A stretch of DNA of 64,000 nucleotides from Lathyrus oleraceus (taxonomy: Eukaryota > Streptophyta > Magnoliopsida > Fabales > Fabaceae), in contig NC_066580.1 of assembly GCF_024323335.1 (NCBI RefSeq), forward strand, positions 440,095,351 to 440,159,350. Direction: 5' to 3'. Positions 10,922 through 23,316 of this stretch are shown here, piece by piece. Every line of letters starts with the position of its first letter. Positions within the stretch are counted from its first letter, which is position 1. Under the pieces are notes generated by a model that was not told where the DNA came from, searched no databases, and saw only the letters and a list, made by a program, of their open reading frames with translations. The position numbers and the translations under genes are program-made.

Positions 10922-13881
10922 GAGCACTTTTTTGTGTGTGTATGTGTTTTGGCATAAAAGATGTTTGCAATAAATAGAACGGAGGGATGCGAAAAGAATT
11001 CATTAATTATACTTTTTTGTTTGACAAGACCTTCGGACTTGTGCCTACATACCAACATAAAATGAGGGATCAAAACCTCGTAGTTCGTGGTATCAATTTC
11101 AAAGTGAGTGGATTGCTTTTAACAAAATTTTAAGTTTGAAAGAGGCACAAAAGGCATAAAAGAGTTTGAATGAGTGTTAATTCTTTTTGTATTTTGAAAT
11201 TTTAAGTCAATATGATTAGATTCATTTACAAATTTGATTAAGAAAAAGAGTTTAAAAATGCAATGGCATAAGGCCAAAGTTTCTAATTTACAATAAAGAC
11301 AAAGTTTAGAAATCATAAGAAAAAGAAGGTTTTGAAAAGAGGGAGAGATTTGAAATTTAAGAAGTGGGAGGAGATGAAGAGACTAATCCTAAGCAAAAAT
11401 TAAAAGTTAAGAGTTGAAAAGATCTGACCAATGGGATGCAATCCAATAGACAAGAATGTCAAATAGAAACCCAATTTTCCCTTGGACTTTAGAATCAAGC
11501 AATATCAATACACAAATAGCAAGATGAGGAGCAAGGCATCAAATAAAGATAGCCACATACAAGCTATCAACTTCATAATCTTCTTATTAAGCTCTCATGC
11601 ATCAGATGACATACTCCTTGGATGGCTCAGAATAAGGCATTAGACACAAGTTCAAAGTAACATTTGCATCAAGACCATGTAGTAGATGAACTCAGAGGGA
11701 TCTCAAAACTTGCATCAGATGAAATTTTAATTCACAAGCACTGGCTTCAGAAAAGTTGGCATTGGCCAAGTCCTTTTGCATAGGGAACATTGCTTAGTTC
11801 TAAGTCCAAGTCTCAGATCAAATCCAACAGTCCACACAAACATTTTTTAAGAGTTTTTGTTGTTATTATGTACATTAAGGTCAAAAGACCACAAACTCCA
11901 ACAAAATACACAAACAAGTATATACAAACACAATATATGGATCAAGTGAGAAAAGTGAAAATTGCATTAAAATAAAAAAGTTAAATGGTATGAATAATGG
12001 CAAATGATAAATGACTTGAATTTAAAGTGCATAAAGTAAATGTCTTGAAATTAAAAGTTAGTCAAATGTTAGTTGGTTAGAGGTTAGTATTGTTTTTGCT
12101 TTTCAATTGTTTAAGTCATTCTTTGGAGAACACTCAACCCTCTATTCACAAGCATGGATCCTTGAACCAAGACATCTTCCAAAGGAAGGAAAAAAAGCCA
12201 AGTTTCCACACAATACCATGAAAGGGGGGAGACTTACAATCTTACTTACTAGAATGCTATGCTTTTGGGTCAAAATTTAGCGCTATGTTAATCAATCGTA
12301 ATTGGACTTATGTAGAAGTCACAACTATCTGACGCCGGACAATAGGAATTTTAGTGTCAATGCATGTTAGAGATATGGTATAATGAACCATACTCCTAAA
12401 ATATACCATACTTAAAAGAAAATGACAAAAGGGTGGACCTAATCTCATCCATACTTGTATTGGTTTATGAATCAATTAGCCTTAGGATATAGAGATATCA
12501 TAGGTCAATGAAATGGATGGGATAGAATGGGATTGAAGATGAAGAGGGAGGTGAAATTAAATAAACACAAATTGGTCATGGGAGGACTTTTATCAAATTA
12601 AAATCATTCATTCATTTTGGGAGATGAAATGTATATTTCATCAATCCCCTAAATCCAATTACTTTAATCCAACACAGTCAAATCAACCTTGACGAAGGCC
12701 CAAACACAATAGTCAAACTTCAAGTATCAATGAAAATAGCTCAACACAATTTATTCACAATTAAACAATTAAAAATCAATTAAAAATGCATTAAATTAAA
12801 TTATGGTTTATCAAAAACCTAAAATCTCTTCAAAACACCAAATAAATGGCCAAGAGATTTATAATAGGTCAAACAAGGTCAAAGGACCTTGGAGAAAAAA
12901 TGTCATTATTTTTGGAGACTTAAGAGTATTTTTAAACAATTAAAAATATGCACAAAAACAATTAAATCATGAAAAATATTAATATTGATCCAAAAAATAA
13001 TTTTAATTCATAAAATGTAAGAGAAAAATGTTTGAGAATTTTTGGTGAGAGTCCCATATTTTTTGGATCAATATTAAAATTAATATGAATTAATGAAGAT
13101 AAAGAAATTAAAATATAAATTCAGAAATTACAAAATGCGTGGACCATCTGATCTCCCTCATTAATTGAGGTGGCAGATCAAAAGGTCCACAACGCGCATT
13201 CCACCATTCACCAAGTCAAGCGCGCTGCACGTGTGGTAATCACTTCCAACGCTCCAGATTAAAACAATTTAAACAGATCATGTGGTTCAGAAGCGTGCCA
13301 ACACACCACCGGAGCCAAAACTCCGGTCTTCTTCTCCGGTGGATCTCACCAAACTGGTCCACCTTCAACCATCACCAAAATGAAAAAGGAGGACATGAAT
13401 TTAAAGAAAAAATGCTCAGGAGCTCGAATCTGGCCTCAATTTTGTCTAACTTCAAGTATATATGAAGATACAGGGAGTTGAATTTTGAGGATCATGATCT
13501 GAGTTGCTTCGATTTGACCTCAAAGTAACTCAATCTTCTTGCCTACATTGGTAGGACTTCAGACAACCAAAAATCAACAAGAATAGTGGAGAATTTAGTG
13601 AGAATCAAAGAGATGAAAAATTCTGAAAATCACCTTCACTGAAGCTTCAGATAGGCGCGATCTTGCTCTCAATTATGCTTGGCCTTGCTTCGGATGCTTG
13701 ATGGAGTGGAAATGGATCAAGGAAAGGGATGGACTCTTGGAGTTTCAATCTCAAAACAGTTGGAGATTTGAAACTCGATTTTCAAAGAAAATCCTCAAGC
13801 TTATCCTTTAATGGTGAGGGTTTAGGGTTGCTGATTCAGAGCTTGCGTGCCAGAGTCCTTAATTCTGAGCAAGGGAGCTTC

Positions 13882-13889
13882 TATTTATA
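13882..13889 (-). promoter_or_regulatory. TATA-like box in B 3' LTR
   Basis: TATAAATA on the reverse strand, about 1.5 kb from the LTR start, matching 54393-54400 in the 5' LTR and 1881-1888 in the A LTR. Confidence 0.5.
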
Positions 13890-15404
13890 GTCAAAGAGAT
13901 TGATAATTGCACACTTCCATTTTTTTCCAAAGTTGGAAATCTCACTTGCATGCTTGCATGGGCGTGTGACAGGCCCATCAAATGATGCACTTAGGTCCAA
14001 AATTATGTGTAAACAATGCTGAAATCATGTTAACAAGCCATGCATTCGTGTATGAAAAGTGGAACTTCAAATATTTGAAATGGTCCTTCAACTTTAAGCA
14101 TGCGCAAGTCATTCATACTTTATCCAAATGAGATGAATTTGGAGTTTTTGGAAAGTTTAGATCAAGAGAAACAACTTTGATGTTGAACACTGTTTCATTT
14201 GAAGCTTGGATCATGATGAATTTTGAGGTGGAAGTTTGAAAAGTCAAACATATCAAAAAATATTCTAAGTATCAAGCCATATGTTCACTTCTTCCACCTT
14301 AGATAACTTTTTGTATGGACTTCAAATGAGAAACTTTCCTTCATCAAAGTTGTATCTCTTTCAAATCCCTTAAATTGGGTCACAAATTTGACCTAATTTA
14401 GATTTTTCATGAAGGAGTTATGCATTTTAGAAGTTGAGGAAAATCACTTGTTCAATGGTATTGGCCCAAAATGACCTATAACTTTTCCTTTTATCACATG
14501 CATTTGAAAGTTGAATTTGCACTTACTCTAAACATAAAAGTTGAAGTAGACATCTTGAATTTGATCATGCAACTTGAATGGCTTTCATCGCATGCAAAAT
14601 GAGCAAGTTATGGTATTGTGAAGTTGACCTCCAAATTAGGGTTTATACAAAATGACCTATAATCTTTCACTATAACAAATGACCTTCCAAGCGAAACTAG
14701 ATCTTGACTTCAACATGAAAGTTGTTTGGAATGTCATTTAGAGTAACATTTCTCTTTGGATCATTTTCATATGACAAAAAGTGTAGGCAATGGGGTCTAG
14801 GGAACCCCAGTTTTGATCAGTTGGATTCCTCTGGTCAACCACCATGAACCAACTTGCTAGCTTGATATTCTCTTGACTTTTGGGACTCATGGAGGATCAT
14901 ATATGCATAATATGATGAGATGTGAAGTATCCCTTGAAATATTTGACCAATTGGTGAAGAAACTTGTTGAAGAAGTCACACAAGATACCCAGATGAATTA
15001 GGGTTTCCAAGGCAAACACTCTCCAAACTCTTGATGAATTTTTTTATCAAAATAACATGTGAAGATCATGGGGGTTCATATATGATACTTAGAGCCATAT
15101 TAAACCAAATCTTGATTGAGCTCCTTGCATTGAGGGTCTCAAACCCTAGATATGAGCTTGATAGAGCATAGGTGAGCATGTGCACTTCCTACAAAAGAGT
15201 TAAACTATACAATGACATATTTTTGGTATTTTGGTTAGTAAACAAAGAAAAATGAAGTATGATACAATCAAATGTGCTTGGTGATCTCTCCCAATGCAAA
15301 CCCAATGAATGAGGGGTAAGGAGGATGCCAAGGTGTGATCCCAATGCTAATGCATATGATGAGAATAGCATGAGGGATCTTAGGGTCAAAATTGGGGTCT
15401 TACA

Positions 15405-15417
15405 GCTGCCCCTATTT
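15405..15417 (-). promoter_or_regulatory. Polypurine tract of element B
   Basis: AAATAGGGGCAGC on the reverse strand, directly next to the 3' LTR start. Confidence 0.85.
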
Positions 15418-15507
15418 AAGAACGTTCTAGCTGAGGAGATGAAGGTTAAAATCTTCGTATCGACTCAGTAGAATGGACTTAAATAACAACATATAGGAAC
15501 AAATTTT

Positions 15508-15522
15508 GGTCCCTAAGAGACC
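15508..15522 (-). promoter_or_regulatory. Conserved 3' UTR hairpin (element B)
   Basis: GGTCTC-TTA-GGGACC on the reverse strand, 103 nt before the LTR start, the same spacing as in element A. Confidence 0.6.
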
Positions 15523-18326
15523 TCATGATGCATATGATATGAATGCTAAAAATAATCTTTGTGGGGAAAAATGTTGCCACAATAGAAAAGAATCCGGAGA
15601 GACCGAAAGTCTACAGGAGTATAATGCATTCCCTAAGGAAAACTCAATGGGGATACAGAGACTCTGGGGGGAATAAAAGGGTTGTGCGTAGACCAGGTTA
15701 CGACTCTAAAACTACTGGGGGACTCGAGGGATTCCATGAAAATAAATCAATGGAAAGACTCAGTCGGGGAATAAAAGGAACATCTGCAGGGGAAACGGGT
15801 ATATCAGAACAAAGTTGAAATACTCGAACCAAACAGGAAATGGCGATCTCACTGAGGAAATACGCACTCAAACTCAACTGGGGAAGAAATGATCTTTAAC
15901 ACAGGAGTAACAGAAGTATATTATCAGTTACTGGTTACTGGGTAAGGGGATAATAAAATCTGACAGGGAGGTCATCCGTTACCGGTTAGGGTAAACATAT
16001 CAAGGATGACTCGCTAAGGGAAAAAATGAGGTGTATTCACTACCAGTTACTGGGTAAGAATAACCTGCTGGGGAAAAGCCAAATAGGATTTACAACTACC
16101 GGTTACTGGGGAGAAGACCGCGAAGAAAGAGAATATTCGTCACTGATTAAAATGAACATATCAAGGATAGACTCAAAGGGGAAGAATATTCGTCATCGGT
16201 TAAGATGAACATATCAAGTATAGACTCACCTGGAGACATCAGGAAGGATATCCGTCACCGGTTAAGATGAACATATCAAGGATAAACTGCCTGAAAGAGT
16301 AGGAATTATAATTATCGACTACTGGATAGAAAAGCAGAAAGAAAATATCTGTCATCGGTTAAGATAAGCATATCAAGGATAGACTCTAAGGAGAGAAATA
16401 GGGATTACATTTATCAGTTACTGGATAGAATACCGCAAAAAGAATATCCTTCATAAGTTAAGATGAACATATCAAGGATAAACTCTGCAAAGGGGAAGCA
16501 GGATTTACAACTACCGGTTACTAGGCAGAAGACCGCAAAGAAGAGGAAATCTGTCACCGATTAGGATGAACATATCAAGGATTGACCTTCTGGGGAACAG
16601 AGTAGGGATTACAACTACCTTTTTATTGGGTAGAATACCAAAACGAGTATATCAGTCATCGGTTAAGATGAACATATCAAGGATAAACTCAGAAGGGAAA
16701 GAGTATCCATCATCGGTTAGGATGAACATATCAAGGATAAACTTCCTGGGAAACGTGAAAATGAATCCGTTGGGGAGAAAAAGGTTACTTTTGCTGGGTA
16801 TTGGGGGCAAAAGTGAAATACTTGCAAATTGAGAAGAATATTACCAATTACTGGATAATAGACTCTCAGGGGACCAAAATCATCTATCTAGGTAAGATCT
16901 AGAAAGAAAAGGTCAATGAAAGACTCAACCCAATGAGGATATAACTCAGGGGGAGTGATTTCGTCCAGATAATCAACTGGGGAGGAAACTGAAATAATGA
17001 TCATCCATGAGGAAGTAACTTAGTGGGGAATGAGAAAGGTTAAATTCTTTCTGCTTAAGGGGTTGACACTCTATAATTGAAAGAGGACATACATACCAAA
17101 TCTACGTGGGGGAAACGGATACCACTATAGCAGAGGATCGAAGAAATAATGAATCAAAAAGTGCATTATTAATGTAATGATGAAATCTATGAATGTATAT
17201 GTATATGTATATGTATATATGATGATTATGCTGACACAACGATCGCAAAGGATACAAATGTTGCTGGTCTGAATCATCAATATAACACTCAGCCAATCCT
17301 CACGGGAGGGAAGCAACTGCTGGAGAGAAAGGGTTGCAACGGATGAACGGGAATCATCTATCTCAAAGGCTCAACCCTGGCTGGGGAAAAGGAGAAGGTT
17401 TGTCGAAAATCTGCGCCATTAACTCTGCGGGGAATTTTAGGTCAACACCATATCAAATGGGAGACAACCTTGCAGAGGATCGAAAATACTGCTCAAGAAT
17501 CAGGGATAACAGGGGTAAATCCTCCAGCGACTTGAGGGGAAGCAAAATTTGCTGAATCTATGCAGCTTTCTGCAATGATGAACCTATAACTCGAGGGAGG
17601 CAATTACGAACTCAGTTGGGGAAACGAATAAAACTCGGCTGGAGATGTTGAATTACTGCTGGCAAAGAAATAGAGATCACACCAACTGCTTGGGGAAAAC
17701 CAACAATGTTTTTCATTTTAGGGTTTACCTGTCCTTAGACCGCTGTGGGCATCCTTTAAATGAAATCGATTGCTCTTAAAGTAACTGCTTTTATTATTTA
17801 AGAAAACATGATTTTTATTTTAAAACTTTAATTTCAAAATGATCATAATAAAATTTAATTCTATTTAGGTGAAGAAATAAGAGTAGAGACAATTGGATAA
17901 AAGGCTCAACTTTATTTAATAGGATGGTAGTCTGTAAATGACAAGACTCCATAGATCTTTACAAAAGTTGAAAAATGGTCATTTACATGGAAAATGGCTA
18001 CATTGAATACAATGATCACTAATCCTTCTACCTCCTTCAATATCCACTGTGCTTTTGGCTTTGGCTGAAGATGAATTAGAATCGACCATTGTGCTCAAGA
18101 AAGTCTTCAAGACTGAAGATCAACAGCTTGCAGTTACTTGCCATAATCCCTAATTTTTGCATAAATTGCCCCAGGGTGGGGTACTCAATTTATCGGGATA
18201 ATTTTTCTATTTTATGTCTCTAACTTTTGCCTGGATCGCCCTTTCGGGTTTTCAATCCACCGAGATGCTCATTTTTTCCTAAGTCGCCCTTTCGGGTTTT
18301 CAACTTAGCGAGTTGTTCTTTTCTTT
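15523..18326 (-). other. 3' UTR of element B with degenerate tandem repeats
   Basis: Non-coding, about 2.8 kb. Between roughly 15930 and 16760 a diverged unit recurs many times; on the plus strand it reads like 'cggttaagatgaacatatcaa' followed by 'ggat(a)gact' and 'accggttactggg'. Spacing is irregular, roughly 60-120 bp. Such 3' UTR repeat zones are known in Ogre elements and have been linked to the birth of satellite DNA. Nearer the integrase end lie the 'ggcaaaa...', 'cctggatcgcc' type blocks shared with A and C. No gene is seen; short ORFs run through the repeats. Confidence 0.8.
17194..17221. repeat. TATATG microsatellite
   Basis: About four copies of a 6-bp TATATG-like unit inside B's 3' UTR. 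The small ORFs rich in Ile, Tyr and Thr here come from the repeat. Confidence 0.8.
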
Positions 18327-19495
18327 TTAGGCGAAGTATTTCTTGATTAGATCGGCATTCACAGTATGCGTGAACTCTTCACTATCCATAGTTTTAAGAA
18401 TCAAAGCACCGCCTGAAAAGCCTCTCTTGACAACATATGGGCCTTCATAATTAGGGGTCCATTTGCCCCTAGAATCGGGTTTGAATGATAGAATTTTCTT
18501 GAGCACAAGGTCACCTTCTCTAAACACACGCGGTCTGACCTTGCTTTCTTCATTCTTTGTTGATATAACTGACCATGACACATGGCAGTTAGCCTCTTCT
18601 CTTCAATCAAATTCAACTGGTCATACGTGGTCTGACACCATTCAGCTTCAGTTAACTTGGCTTCCATCAAGACACGCAATGATGGGATTTCAACCTCTAC
18701 CGGGAGAACAACTTCCATACCATAAACAAGTGAGAAAGGAGTTGCCCCTGTTGAAGTGCGGATGGATGTACGATACCCATGCAAAGCAAATGGGAGCATC
18801 TCATGCCAATCCTTGTACGTCACAACCATGTTCTGGATGATCTTCTTGATATTCTTGTTTGCAGCTTCAATATCCCCATTCATCTTGGGTTTGTAGGGAG
18901 AAGAATTATGATGTGCAATCTTGAAGTCTTTGCAAAGAGCTTCCACCATATTATTATTCAAGTTCGAACCATTATCAGTAATGATCTTACTTGGCACACC
19001 ATATCGGAATATGATCTGATTCTTGATAAACCTTACAACAACTTGATTGGTCACATTCGCATACGACGCCGCTTCAACCCACTTTGTGAAATAGTCAATA
19101 GCCACCAGAATGAAACGATGTCCATTCGGTGCTTTGGGATCAATCATGCCAATCATATCAATTCCCCACATGGAGAAGGGCCATGGAGAGGAAATGACGT
19201 TCAACAATGTTGGAGGAACATGAATCTTATCTGCATATATTTGGCACTTGTGGCATTTCTTCACAAACTTACAATAGTCAGATTCCATTGTCAGCCAATA
19301 GTAACCTGCTCTCAACATCTTCTTTTCCATAGCATGTCCATTGGAATGAGTACCAAAGGAACCTTCATGGACTTCAGTCATCAACAAGTCTGCTTTGTGT
19401 CTATCCACGCATCTTAGCAGAACCATGTCGAAGTTTCTCTTGTACAATACATCACCATTAAGGTAGAAATTGCCGGCTAATCTCCTCAAAGTCTT
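18327..19495 (-). pseudogene. Integrase, frameshifted (element B)
   Basis: Integrase inserts the cDNA into the chromosome. Read from 19489, it shows His41, His52, Cys79 and Cys82 (zinc-binding HHCC) and the full catalytic triad Asp111 (WGIDMIG), Asp172 (TDNGSN) and Glu208 (NGDIEAANK), 35 residues between the last two. A deletion of about 10 bases near 18540, by comparison with elements A and C, shifts the frame just before the FREGDLVLKK block. The true C-terminus, ending in KKYFA, continues in another frame to 18327. The catalytic core looks intact but the tail is lost. TAG at 19498-19496 separates it from the second RNase H. Confidence 0.9.
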
Positions 19496-20041
19496 CTAAT
19501 CTTTCAAAGATGCCCCAGACGGGTAAATCTGACTTTGGAGAAAACATTTGACATCAAAATACCACGGCTTCTCATCTTTGACTTCTTCAACAGCAAACAC
19601 ATGAGCTGGCCTATCAAGACGCATCACAATCAGATTAGGGACTTCGTTCCAATACTTCACCATAATCATTGAAGCCAATGTTGCAAGAGCATCTGCCATC
19701 CGGTTTTCATCTCGAGGGATATGATGAAATTCAACCTTTGTAAAGAAAGTTGAAATCCTCCTCGCATAATCTCTATATGGTATCAAACTGGGTTGATTCG
19801 TCTCCCATTCACCTTTTGTCTGATTCACAACCAAAGCTGACTCTCCATAGGTGTCTAAATATTTGATTCTGAGATCAATGGCCTCTTCAAGCCCCATAAT
19901 GCAAGCTTCATACTCAGCCATATTATTCGTACAATTGAAAGTCAATCTAGCTATAAAGGGAAAATGAGTGTCTTGAGGAGTAATAATCACTGCCCCAATG
20001 CCATTACCATACTGATTAACATCTCCATCAAATACCATGCC
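19496..20041 (-). pseudogene. Second (archaeal-type) RNase H with Asp-to-Glu change (element B)
   Basis: Open for 180 residues between two TAG codons. Catalytic positions are Asp4 (MVFDGD), Glu42 (NMAEYEA), position 66 in TYGESALV and Asp116 (RMADALA). Position 66 is Glu (codon GAG at 19843-19841) where element A has Asp in YGDS. This is the third acidic metal ligand of the RNase H fold, so activity may be reduced or lost. The stop upstream (20044-20042) replaces the Trp codon still present in element A; the stop downstream replaces a Lys codon. Confidence 0.85.
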
Positions 20042-20711
20042 CTAACGGGAACCAGGTTCTGGCTCTTCTTCAAGCAATGGTTCATCACAATCTTTCATTT
20101 TTAGGTACAAGATCTCTTCATCAGGAAAATAATACTGTACTGACTGATAATCTTCAATTGGTTTGTGAGCCAAATGGTCAGCCAAGACACTACCTTTGAT
20201 AGCTTTCTGAGATCGGTATTCGATATCATACTCTGATAACAACATCTACCAACAGGAAATCCTCCCAGTCAAAGCAGGCTTCTCAAAAATATACTTGATT
20301 GGATCCATTTTGGATATCAACCAAGTGGTATGATTCAACATACAGTAACGCAGACGCTTAGCAGCCCACGCCAATGCGCAACAAGTCTTCTCAAGCATAG
20401 AATACCGAGTCTCACAGTCGGTGAATTTCTTAATGAGGTAGTAAATAGCATATTCTTTCTTTCCAGTTTCATCTTGTTGACCAAGAACACAACCCGTACT
20501 TTCTCCAAGCACAGTCAAATACATGATCAACGGTCTTCCTTCAACAGGCAGAGACAGAATCAGAGGTTCAAGCAAATACTGTTTGATACTGTCAAAAGCT
20601 TTCTGGAAGTCTTCGGTCCAATCACAAGACTGATCTTTCCAAAGAAGCTTGAATATGGGCGCACATGTGGCAGTCATATGCGATATAAATCTTGAGATAT
20701 AATTCAAGGGC
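20042..20711 (-). pseudogene. First (gypsy-type) RNase H and connection, broken (element B)
   Basis: Follows the RT after a 1-base deletion near 20712 (element A has one more base there). It includes YAIYYLIKKFTDCETRYSML and LAWAAKRLRYC, then MDPIKYIFEKPALTGR. The first catalytic Asp of the gypsy RNase H is replaced (TVLGES), in keeping with decay of this domain in Tat elements. TAG at 20248-20246 corresponds to CAG in element A. The connecting part has KGSVLADHLAHK and an acidic stretch. Confidence 0.8.
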
Positions 20712-21778
20712 CGATAAAACCTTTGACTTGCTTCTCAGTTTTGGGCGCAGGCATCTCTTGTATTGCTTTGACCTTGGTAGGATCAACCTCAATACCCTTC
20801 TCGCTGACAATAAAGTCCAACAACTTACCAGAACGAACACCAAAAGTACACTTATTGGGATTCAAGCGGAGTTTATACTTCCTCAAACGCTGGAATAGCT
20901 TCAATAAATGCTCGACATGTTCTTCTTTATTACTGTATTTGGCAATCATGTCGTCAACATAGACTTCAATCTCTTTATGCATCATATCATGAAAAAGAGT
21001 GGTCATAGCTTTCCGATAAGTTGCACCAGCATTCTTTAGACCAAAAGGCATCACTCTATAACAAAATGTTCCCTAGGGTGTAATGAATGTGGTCTTCTCC
21101 ATATCTTCGGGTGCCATTTTAATCTGATTATATCCAGAAAATCCATCCATAAACGAAAAGACTTTGAATTTAGTTGTATTATCTACCAACATATCAATGT
21201 GTGGCAAAGGAAAATCATCTTTCGGACTAGCTTTGTTCAAATCTCTATAATCAACACACATGCGGACTTTTCCATCTTTCTTTGGAACAAGCACAATATT
21301 GGCCACCCACCGCGGATACTCAGCAGTAACAAGGAAACCGGCGTCAATCTGCTTCTGTACTTCTTCTTTGATCTTTACTTCCATATCAAGATGAGTCCTC
21401 CTCAATTTTTGCTTGACTGACGGGTATTCTGGCTTCAACGGCAATCTATGCTCCACAGTCTCAGAATTCAAACTAGGCATGTCTTGATAGGACCAAGCAA
21501 ACACATCTGAATACTCTCGAAGAAGATCAATCAACCCTTTCTTAACCTCTGGATACAGTTGAGACCCAATCTTGACTTCCTTCACATTATCTTTGGAACC
21601 CAAGTTGGCTAACTCAATATGCTCTTCGAATGGCTGAATGGTTTTTTCCTCGTGCTTAAGTAGACGAGACAATTCATCAGACACTTCTTCATTACTTTCT
21701 TCCTCAGCTTCAAACACAGGGAACTCAAAGTTTGGAGAAGGAGTAGGATCATTGTATTCAATGGGTTTAGAAACCAAC
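20712..21778 (-). pseudogene. Reverse transcriptase, one nonsense codon (element B)
   Basis: Begins directly at the intron acceptor (exon base 21778). The first 120 residues are an acidic pre-RT linker ending in SYQDMPSL and HRLPLKP. The RT proper has PKKDGK (165-170), VDYRDLNKA (175-183) and FMDGFSGYNQ with the first catalytic Asp at 211. TAG at 21075-21073 replaces Trp (TGG in element A). The next open stretch carries YVDDM (residues 32-36 after the restart at 21054). All three catalytic Asp are present; only the nonsense codon and the downstream frameshift spoil the domain. Confidence 0.9.
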
Positions 21779-22030
21779 CTGCATAATGATTTGTTATTTT
21801 GATTTTAGAGAAGTGAATTGTGACCAAATATTATGCAGATGGACAATTATTGTTTATTCATGTTTTTTGTGATTACCATTTTTAGAAAAGTAAAAAGTAA
21901 AAATAAAACATCATAGATGTGGATGAATAGAATTGCATTTTATTGATGATCAATTTCAAAGATGCCAAACAATGTTCACTTCTCCCTTAGGCATAAGAGA
22001 AGGATTTTAAAAAACAATAAAGAAAATTAC
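21779..22030 (-). other. Ogre intron between protease and RT (element B)
   Basis: Donor GTAATT starts at 22030 and acceptor TTATGCAG ends at 21779, 252 bp on the reverse strand. Unspliced RNA meets TAA at 22029-22027, inside the donor. Spliced RNA joins TCT AA to G TTG GTT and continues in the RT frame without a stop, which is strong internal evidence for the intron. Splicing here is documented for Ogre elements and would set the ratio of Gag-Pro to Gag-Pro-Pol. Confidence 0.85.
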
Positions 22031-23316
22031 TTAGAGTGATGAACAGTAACAGGAATGTCTACAGCAATCCAATTGTTGCAAGCTTTTCCATGCGTCACAA
22101 AATTGGTGGAGTCTTCATCTTCATCCCCCTCGATCATTGCAGCTGATTGTTGTTCATTACCATGAATTAACCCTCCGCTACAGAAACTAGGTTGCACATC
22201 TTCAACTTTAACATCAGACGATCCTTGCTGAAATTCCAAACCGGCTCGGCTCTTGTTCTCGGCGACCTCTACCATCCGGCCCCACTGATCAGAACTCTCA
22301 TCTTCATTAATCTTTTGAGCATCTTTAAAAGAGGACATAGGTGCCCCAATTCTCTTTCCTTCAGCAATAGACAGAGCTTGGGACGGAGTTCCAATCTCAT
22401 CATCAGCTTCAACATACGAGAAAGACGACAGATGGCTTACTAACATAGCTTTCTCTCCACCCACGATGACGAGCTTACCATTCTTCACAAATTTCAACTT
22501 TTGATGTATAGTGGATGTCACAGCCCCTGCCTCATGTATCCATGGCCTTCCTAACAAGCAGCTATAAGTCGGGTGGATATCCATTACTTGGAAAGTAATT
22601 TGGAAATTACTCGGACCAATCTTCACTAGAAGGTCCACCTCACCAATTACAGTCTTGTGAGAACCATCAAAAGCTTTGACGATCACGCCATTGTATCTCA
22701 TTGGGGCTCCTTGATACGATAATCTGGGCAGAGTTGACTTCGGGAGTACATTCAATGAACAACCAGTATCAACTAACACATTTGACAGCGCATCCTCCTT
22801 ACAATTCATTGATATGTGCAATGCTAGGTTGTGATTCCTACCCTCATCGGGGAGTTCTTCATCACAAAAGCTCAAGTTATTGCAGGAAGTGATGTTAGAC
22901 ACAATATGCTCAAATTGATCTACTATTTCATCATGTTCCATATAATCTTGCTCCAATACCTTTTGCAATGCTTCTCTGTGCGCTTTAGAGTTCATGAGCA
23001 GAGACAACACTGGAATTTTGGAAGGAGTCTGGAGCAGCTGCTCCACCATATTAAACTCTCTCTTCTTAATCAAACGGAGTACCTCATCATCATTAAGCTT
23101 CAAATTGCTAGATTCACAAGACTGGCACTTTGGAGCACTAACCGAATCTACTACAGGAACTTCCACCTTCTTACCAACATCCTCTACATCCTTCGGGAAA
23201 ACAGGACCAAACACATGACCGCTACGGGTCACCTTTGCTATATGGGCAATATTCACAACAGAACTAGTCGTAGGCAACGAGATCTCTTGACCATTCTCCA
23301 ACATTGTCGCATTATA
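22031..23316 (-). pseudogene. Aspartic protease region of gag-pro (element B)
   Basis: Open for 425 residues (from 23304). The protease active site is LVDTGCSLN (Asp179-Thr180-Gly181), with the flap and LLGRPW (250-255) downstream, so the retropepsin core spans about residues 160-275. The N-terminal 150 residues link it to gag. The C-terminal 150 are an acidic linker of unknown role ending at the intron donor. The protease would cleave the polyprotein during particle maturation. Two nonsense codons, TAG at 23319-23317 and TAA at 23379-23377, cut it from gag, although gag, pro and post-splice RT all share one frame. Confidence 0.9.

Larger units (their letters stand above)
10693..15404 (-). 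repeat. 3' LTR of element B
   Basis: This 4712-bp LTR begins (reverse) TGTAAGACCCC at 15404 and ends CCGCTACA at 10693. It is intact and uninterrupted, which makes it the reference for what was lost from the 5' LTR: its bases 12000-12372 have no counterpart there. The conserved hairpin is at 10906-10921, the candidate TATA box at 13882-13889, and AT-rich sequence lies around 12700-13140. Short ORFs inside are chance frames. Confidence 0.95.
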
